Shown here one piece after another: positions 4,201 through 7,230 of a DNA stretch of 7,230 nt. The translations under genes were made by a program, and so were the position numbers. This DNA is from Treponema sp. UBA7570 (GTDB lineage: Bacteria; Spirochaetota; Spirochaetia; Treponematales; Treponemataceae). Location: NCBI GenBank assembly GCA_002477955.1, contig DLLE01000037.1, positions 228-7,457 on the forward strand. The letters are read 5' to 3'. The notes beneath the pieces are model-generated. The model did no database searches. It was not told where the DNA came from and saw only the letters and a program-made list of their open reading frames with translations. Position 1 is the stretch's first letter. Each line of letters starts with the position of its first letter.

Positions 4201-5358
4201 ATGGAATTTTCAAATTATTGTTTTGATACGCTTTGTGTTCAGGGTAATCCAGAGGCAAAATCTGTGGATTTGTCGGGAGCGATTTCTGTTCCGCTTGTCC
4301 AGTCGGCGACATTTGCTCATCCGGGACTTGGAAAATCGACAGGTTATGATTATTCAAGGCTTTCTAATCCGACGCGGAAATTTTTGGAAGAAACGGTTGC
4401 TGCTCTCGACGGAGCAAAATTCGGTTTTGCGTTTAGTTGCGGAATGGCTGCTGAAACTGCTTTTTTTAGCATGCTCGAAACAAAAAGCCACATTATAAGT
4501 TCGGACGACATTTATGGCGGTTCTCTCAGGCTTTTTAACACAATTGTAAAAAAACAGGGAATTGAAACAACTTTTGTAGACACTTCCAGCCTTGAACAGA
4601 TTGAAAGAGCTTTTCGTCCAGACACAAAAATCGTCTTTATCGAGACTCCCGGAAACCCGCTCATGACGGTTACAGACATTCAAAAAACCGCAGAACTTGC
4701 TCATTCGCACGGAGCGCTTCTTGTTGTCGACAATACTTTTTTGACTGCTTATTATCAAAAACCGCTTGCACTTGGCGCTGACGTTGTAATTCAGTCGGGA
4801 ACAAAATTTCTTGCAGGACACAATGATGTTCTCGCCGGTTTTGTAACGACAAATAACGAAAAAATTGCCGAAGATATGGCTTTTATAACAAAAACTACAG
4901 GTTCAATGCTTGCACCTTTTGACAGCTGGCTTACAATCCGCGGAATAAAAACTCTGACGGTCAGATTGGAAAAACAAAGCGAAAATGCCGCAAAACTGGC
5001 TCAATACTTAAAAACTGAAAAACTTGTAAAAAAAGTTCTGTACATTGGATTGCCGGAAACTCCAGGACACGAAATTCACAAATCGCAGGCGAGCGGTTTT
5101 GGAAGCATGATTTCGATTTATTTGGACAGCAGTAAAACGGTCGAACGATTTTTGCGCAAAATCCGAATTTTCCGGTATGCGGAAAGCTTGGGCGGAGTGG
5201 AAAGCCTTGCAACTTATCCGCTCACTCAAACCCATTCGGAAATTCCGGAAGAAAAACGCAAGCAAAAAGGCATAACCGACACTTTGATCCGGCTTTCTGT
5301 CGGAATCGAAAATTTTGAAGACTTAAAAAATGATATAAAGCAGGCTTTGGAAGATTAA
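4201..5358 (+). CDS. Cystathionine gamma-synthase/gamma-lyase-type PLP enzyme
   Basis: A 385-residue cytoplasmic fold-type-I PLP enzyme of the Cys/Met metabolism (trans-sulfuration) family, of typical length. Motifs in order: GYDYSRLSNPTR (48-59) with the cofactor-phosphate Tyr/Arg, SCGMAA (79-84), DDIYGGS (102-108), ETPGNP (148-153), VVDNTF (175-180) with Asp177 facing the pyridine nitrogen, and IQSGTKFLAGHNDVLAG (197-213) with Lys202 as Schiff-base lysine. SLGGVESLATYP (329-340) and GITDTLIRLSVGIE (357-370) follow, with Arg364 binding substrate carboxylate. Glycine replaces the cysteine expected after the YG of methionine gamma-lyases, and the GGVES glutamate is retained. Both favour cystathionine gamma-synthase or gamma-lyase chemistry, but sulfhydrylase activity cannot be excluded, so no symbol is given. 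The next + strand gene is a cystathionine/C-S beta-lyase, suggesting a joint trans-sulfuration role. GGAG is five bases before the ATG. Confidence 0.92.
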   Translation: MEFSNYCFDTLCVQGNPEAKSVDLSGAISVPLVQSATFAHPGLGKSTGYDYSRLSNPTRKFLEETVAALDGAKFGFAFSCGMAAETAFFSMLETKSHIISSDDIYGGSLRLFNTIVKKQGIETTFVDTSSLEQIERAFRPDTKIVFIETPGNPLMTVTDIQKTAELAHSHGALLVVDNTFLTAYYQKPLALGADVVIQSGTKFLAGHNDVLAGFVTTNNEKIAEDMAFITKTTGSMLAPFDSWLTIRGIKTLTVRLEKQSENAAKLAQYLKTEKLVKKVLYIGLPETPGHEIHKSQASGFGSMISIYLDSSKTVERFLRKIRIFRYAESLGGVESLATYPLTQTHSEIPEEKRKQKGITDTLIRLSVGIENFEDLKNDIKQALED

Positions 5359-5396
5359 AAGCCGGGCGCCCCGGCACAAAGTGCCGGCCGGGCTTT
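5358..5396. terminator. GC-rich hairpin after the gamma-family enzyme gene
   Basis: CCGGCAC (5371-5377) and GTGCCGG (5381-5387) pair perfectly around an AAA loop. An outer stem pairs AAAGCC (5358-5363) with GGCTTT (5391-5396), with two more G-C pairs and a bulge (CGCC, 5367-5370). It begins at the last base of the stop codon of the 4201-5358 gene. It may end or stabilise that transcript, though no U-run follows. The AAA loop is shared with the hairpin at 2764-2806, whose stem sequence is unrelated. Confidence 0.5.
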
Positions 5397-5475
5397 GCAG
5401 GGTTCTGGCTTTCGCCTGCATTGCTCCGCTTCGTTCCGCAACGGCTTTGCCGCCCTTCCAATCCCTGGCGCATTT
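5397..5475. repeat. GC-rich dispersed repeat-like element
   Basis: A block far richer in G and C than its surroundings. It is bounded by CAGGG (5398-5402) and CCCTG (5463-5467), which can pair, and contains GCAGG/CCTGC (5397-5401 with 5416-5420), a GCTCCGCTTCG core and CGGC-TTT-GCCG. Its minus strand shares GATTGGA and AAAGCCGTTGC-like words with the segment at 2743-2767. Such purine-biased GC blocks between genes are, from memory, common in Treponema genomes. It ends before a short AT-rich spacer carrying the ribosome site of the next gene, and encodes nothing recognisable. Confidence 0.5.
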
Positions 5476-5514
5476 TTAAAAACTAAAAATAAACTTATTT
5501 ATTGGAGAAAAAAA

Positions 5515-6690
5515 ATGACTTTTGATTTTGATAAAATTACAGACCGCTCTAATACAATGGCAATAAAATACGATTTGGCAGAAGCCCGCAATAAACCTAT
5601 TGACGTGCTCAGTCTTTGGGTTGCCGACATGGACTGGCCGACAGCTCCATGTGTTACAGATGCGCTAAAAAAGCGCTGCAATCACGGAATTTTTGGCTAC
5701 AGCTGGCCAGATTCTCGCTATTACGATGCGTTAAAAAAATGGTATAAAAACCGGCACAATTTTGAAATCAAAACAGAATGGGTTGTTAATACTCCTGGAG
5801 TTGTTTTTGCAATTTGCATGGCAATACGCGCATTTACTTCTGAAGGCGATTCTGTTCTTATTCAGAGGCCGGTTTATTATCCTTTTTCTAAAGCAATTAG
5901 CAATCAAAAAAGAAAACTAGTGAACAATCCATTGGTTTTAAAAAACGGACATTACGAAATTGATTTTGAAGATTTTGAAAATAAAATTGTTTCTGAAAAA
6001 GTAAAGCTTTTTATCCTGTGTTCGCCTCACAATCCTGGCGGAAGGGTCTGGAAAAAAGAAGAGCTTTTAAAATTGAGCCAAATATGCTTAAAACACAATG
6101 TTTTGGTTATAAGCGATGAAATTCACTGCGATATAACTTTTGAAGGTCATAAACACACAGTTTTTGCGCTGCTTTCTGAAGAAGCCGCTCAAAATTCAAT
6201 TATCTGCAATTCTCCGAGCAAAACTTTTAATTTGGCAGGACTTCAGTTTTCAAACATTGTAATTCCGAACGAAAAATTGCGGAATTCTTTTATAAAAGAA
6301 ATTGAATGCACCGGCTACGACGAGCCGCCTATTATGGGCATTGAGGCCGCAACTGCCGCTTATTCTGAAGGCGATGAATGGTTTGAGCGGGTTCGTTCGT
6401 ATATCTGGCAGAATATTTTGTTTGCAGAAAAATACATTTCGGAAAATTGCCCGAAAATCAAGGTTTGCAAGCCGGAAGGCACTTATCTTTTGTGGCTTGA
6501 TTTTTCGGATTTTGAATTAACGGACTCTCAGATTGAAAACAAAATTCTCAATAAGGCAAAAGTCTGGCTTGACCGTGGAACAATGTTTGGAATTGAAGGA
6601 GAGAAGTTTCAGAGAATAAATTGCGCCACTCCAAGAAAAATTCTCGAAGAGGCGCTTAAAGCAATTTGCAGCGAGTTTAAAAATAATTGA
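5515..6690 (+). CDS. PatB/MalY-family C-S beta-lyase (cystathionine beta-lyase/cystalysin-like)
   Basis: A 391-residue cytoplasmic PLP enzyme of the MalY/PatB branch of class I/II aminotransferase-fold proteins. Family activity is beta-elimination of cystathionine to homocysteine, or of cysteine to pyruvate, ammonia and sulfide. Visible motifs: SLWVADMDWPTAP (33-45), GIFGYSWPD (58-66), NTPGVV (92-97), QRPVYYPFSKAISNQKRK (117-134), CSPHNPGGRVWKKEEL (169-184) with Asn173, ISDEIHCDI (199-207) with Asp201, SPSKTFNLAG (233-242) with Schiff-base Lys236, EGTYLLWLDF (321-330) and QRINCATP (366-373) with Arg367. The PVYYPF..AI.NQ.RK and CSPHNP.GRVWKK blocks are strikingly like T. denticola cystalysin. 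ATG 5515 is chosen because GGAG (5504-5507) is seven bases upstream; the frame stays open back to 5395 only because it reads through the repeat. It probably acts with the gamma-family enzyme in trans-sulfuration. Confidence 0.93.
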   Translation: MTFDFDKITDRSNTMAIKYDLAEARNKPIDVLSLWVADMDWPTAPCVTDALKKRCNHGIFGYSWPDSRYYDALKKWYKNRHNFEIKTEWVVNTPGVVFAICMAIRAFTSEGDSVLIQRPVYYPFSKAISNQKRKLVNNPLVLKNGHYEIDFEDFENKIVSEKVKLFILCSPHNPGGRVWKKEELLKLSQICLKHNVLVISDEIHCDITFEGHKHTVFALLSEEAAQNSIICNSPSKTFNLAGLQFSNIVIPNEKLRNSFIKEIECTGYDEPPIMGIEAATAAYSEGDEWFERVRSYIWQNILFAEKYISENCPKIKVCKPEGTYLLWLDFSDFELTDSQIENKILNKAKVWLDRGTMFGIEGEKFQRINCATPRKILEEALKAICSEFKNN

Positions 6691-6710
6691 ACGGAGGATT
6701 GAATTTTTAA

Positions 6711-7136
6711 TTAAATTACGTAGTCGAAACCGTTAAATTCGCGGTTTTTTTCGGCAATTTGTTCGAGGGTAATGCTGTCAACGTATTGATTTACTGCTTC
6801 GTCAAAACCTTGCCAAAAAGCATCGTTTCCAACGGAAGAAACTGTATTTCCTTCAGAAACACCTTTTGGGCTTAAATTGCCTTCCATTGCCCGCAAAATT
6901 TCTCCAGCTGTGTATTGGTCTGGAGATTTTGCAAGTTTGTAACCGCCGTTATTTCCGCGTAAACCGACAACAAGTCCGGTTTTGCTGAGCTGCATTAAAA
7001 TTTGTTCGGCATATTTTATGCTTAGGTTGTGGCGGTGGCTTAAAATTTTAAGAGCTACGTATTTTGAAGGGTCTTGTTCTGCAAGGTCGGTCATAAGCAA
7101 AAGCGCGTATTGACCCTTTGTTGAAATTTTTAACAT
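6711..7136 (-). CDS. Rrf2-family transcriptional regulator, CymR-like
   Basis: A 141-residue winged-helix DNA-binding protein of the Rrf2 family. The N-terminus MLKISTKGQYALLLMTDLAE (1-20) is the family signature. The helix-turn-helix spans about 28-56 (LKILSHRHNLSIKYAEQILMQL), and the wing is LRGNNGGYKLAKSPDQYT (59-76). Then come AGEILRAMEGNLSP (77-90) and a C-terminal helix DEAVNQYVDSITLEQIAEK (112-130). It contains no cysteine, so it lacks the three-cysteine iron-sulfur ligands of IscR or NsrR. The overall pattern, including the -SITLEQIA- segment and a YVI end, resembles Bacillus CymR, a repressor of cysteine-metabolism genes that works with CysK; I infer a similar sulfur role. It converges on the C-S lyase gene with 20 bases between stops. 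GGAG (7148-7145) precedes the ATG by eight bases. A dyad at the predicted start site suggests self-repression. Confidence 0.88.
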   Translation of the reverse strand: MLKISTKGQYALLLMTDLAEQDPSKYVALKILSHRHNLSIKYAEQILMQLSKTGLVVGLRGNNGGYKLAKSPDQYTAGEILRAMEGNLSPKGVSEGNTVSSVGNDAFWQGFDEAVNQYVDSITLEQIAEKNREFNGFDYVI

Positions 7137-7159
7137 AGAAGTATCTCCAGGAAAAATTT

Positions 7160-7183
7160 TTCTAAAAAGGGGATTTTTTAGAA
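7160..7183 (-). repeat. Perfect 9-bp inverted repeat in the leader of the Rrf2-family gene
   Basis: On the minus strand TTCTAAAAA and TTTTTAGAA are perfect complements around ATCCCC. The palindrome GAAAAATTTTTC (7151-7162) adjoins it on the gene side. The AT-rich stem is weak as RNA. It may shape the roughly 70-base leader or be a second protein-binding dyad. Confidence 0.4.
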
Positions 7184-7197
7184 GTGTTATAAAAGTA

Positions 7198-7212
7198 ACC
7201 TATAGAATTGGT
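7198..7212 (-). promoter_or_regulatory. Candidate autoregulatory operator of the Rrf2-family gene
   Basis: On the minus strand ACCAATTCTATAGGT is an imperfect 15-bp dyad: ACC/GGT arms plus AT/AT inner pairs, five of seven pairs matching. It lies three bases after the -10 box and covers the predicted transcription start (about 7207-7209), the position expected for a repressor. Size and symmetry are normal for Rrf2-family sites. Confidence 0.45.
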
Positions 7213-7215
7213 AGT

Positions 7216-7221
7216 ATTATA
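7216..7221 (-). promoter_or_regulatory. -10 box of the Rrf2-family gene promoter
   Basis: A perfect TATAAT on the minus strand (7221-7216). The matching -35 box would lie at about 7239-7244, beyond the window, so it cannot be checked. It implies a leader of about 70 bases before the ATG at 7136. Confidence 0.5.
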
Positions 7222-7230
7222 GCATTTTTT

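Noticed and set aside
4354..4821. 155-codon minus-strand ORF inside the gamma-family enzyme gene
   Set aside because: It is antisense to a clear enzyme with intact motifs and has no family resemblance; long antisense frames follow from the codon bias here.
5395..5514. Forty-codon N-terminal extension of the C-S lyase frame from a TTG
   Set aside because: It translates the GC-rich repeat, has no ribosome site, and the ATG at 5515 has GGAG at ideal spacing and aligns with the family start.
6691..6710. GGAGG (6693-6697) after the C-S lyase stop as a ribosome site for another gene
   Set aside because: No start codon and open frame follow on the plus strand; the next gene is convergent. The 20-base gap also has no hairpin terminator.
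1..7230. CRISPR array, tRNA, rRNA, insertion sequence or phage genes
   Set aside because: No regularly spaced direct repeats, no cloverleaf or rRNA-like segments, and no transposase, integrase or structural phage motifs were seen.

Overview
The window looks like chromosomal DNA from a low-GC spirochaete, most likely a Treponema. The best evidence is the gene at 5515-6690, which reads as a close relative of the Treponema denticola C-S lyase cystalysin as I remember that sequence. The AT-rich coding style and the GC-rich intergenic repeat blocks also fit. The assignment rests on recall and motif reading; no database search was made.

Layout: 2-280 is a probable decayed coding remnant. 277-1365 (-) is an AI-2E/UPF0118-type membrane protein. 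A 190-bp divergent intergenic region with a perfect dyad separates it from a + strand pair: 1556-1942, an unrecognised acidic protein, and 1951-2718, a TcdA-like tRNA t6A dehydratase. The latter converges on 2876-3655 (-), a MetQ/NLPA-type methionine-binding protein, across a gap holding a 20-bp hairpin. The 545 bp at 3656-4200 contain the metQ promoter, several inverted repeats and a possible 25-codon leader ORF (3996-4073). Then come 4201-5358 (+), a cystathionine gamma-synthase/gamma-lyase-type PLP enzyme, a GC-rich repeat and hairpin (5358-5475), and 5515-6690 (+), a PatB/MalY-type C-S beta-lyase. Last, convergent, is 6711-7136 (-), a cysteine-free Rrf2 regulator resembling CymR.

The right half (2876-7136) forms a sulfur amino-acid neighbourhood. 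MetQ would capture methionine. The gamma-family enzyme would make or break cystathionine. PatB would cleave cystathionine or cysteine to homocysteine or sulfide. The Rrf2/CymR-like protein is a plausible local regulator: a dyad overlaps its own predicted start site, and half-site-like words recur at the metQ promoter. The left half (membrane protein, acidic protein, TcdA) has no visible link to sulfur metabolism.

No tRNA, rRNA, CRISPR array, insertion sequence or known riboswitch was recognised. The most original items are the candidate leader ORF before the gamma-family enzyme, the non-lipidated MetQ, the cysteine-free CymR-like regulator with its operator, and the two AAA-loop hairpins linked to similar repeat sequence.
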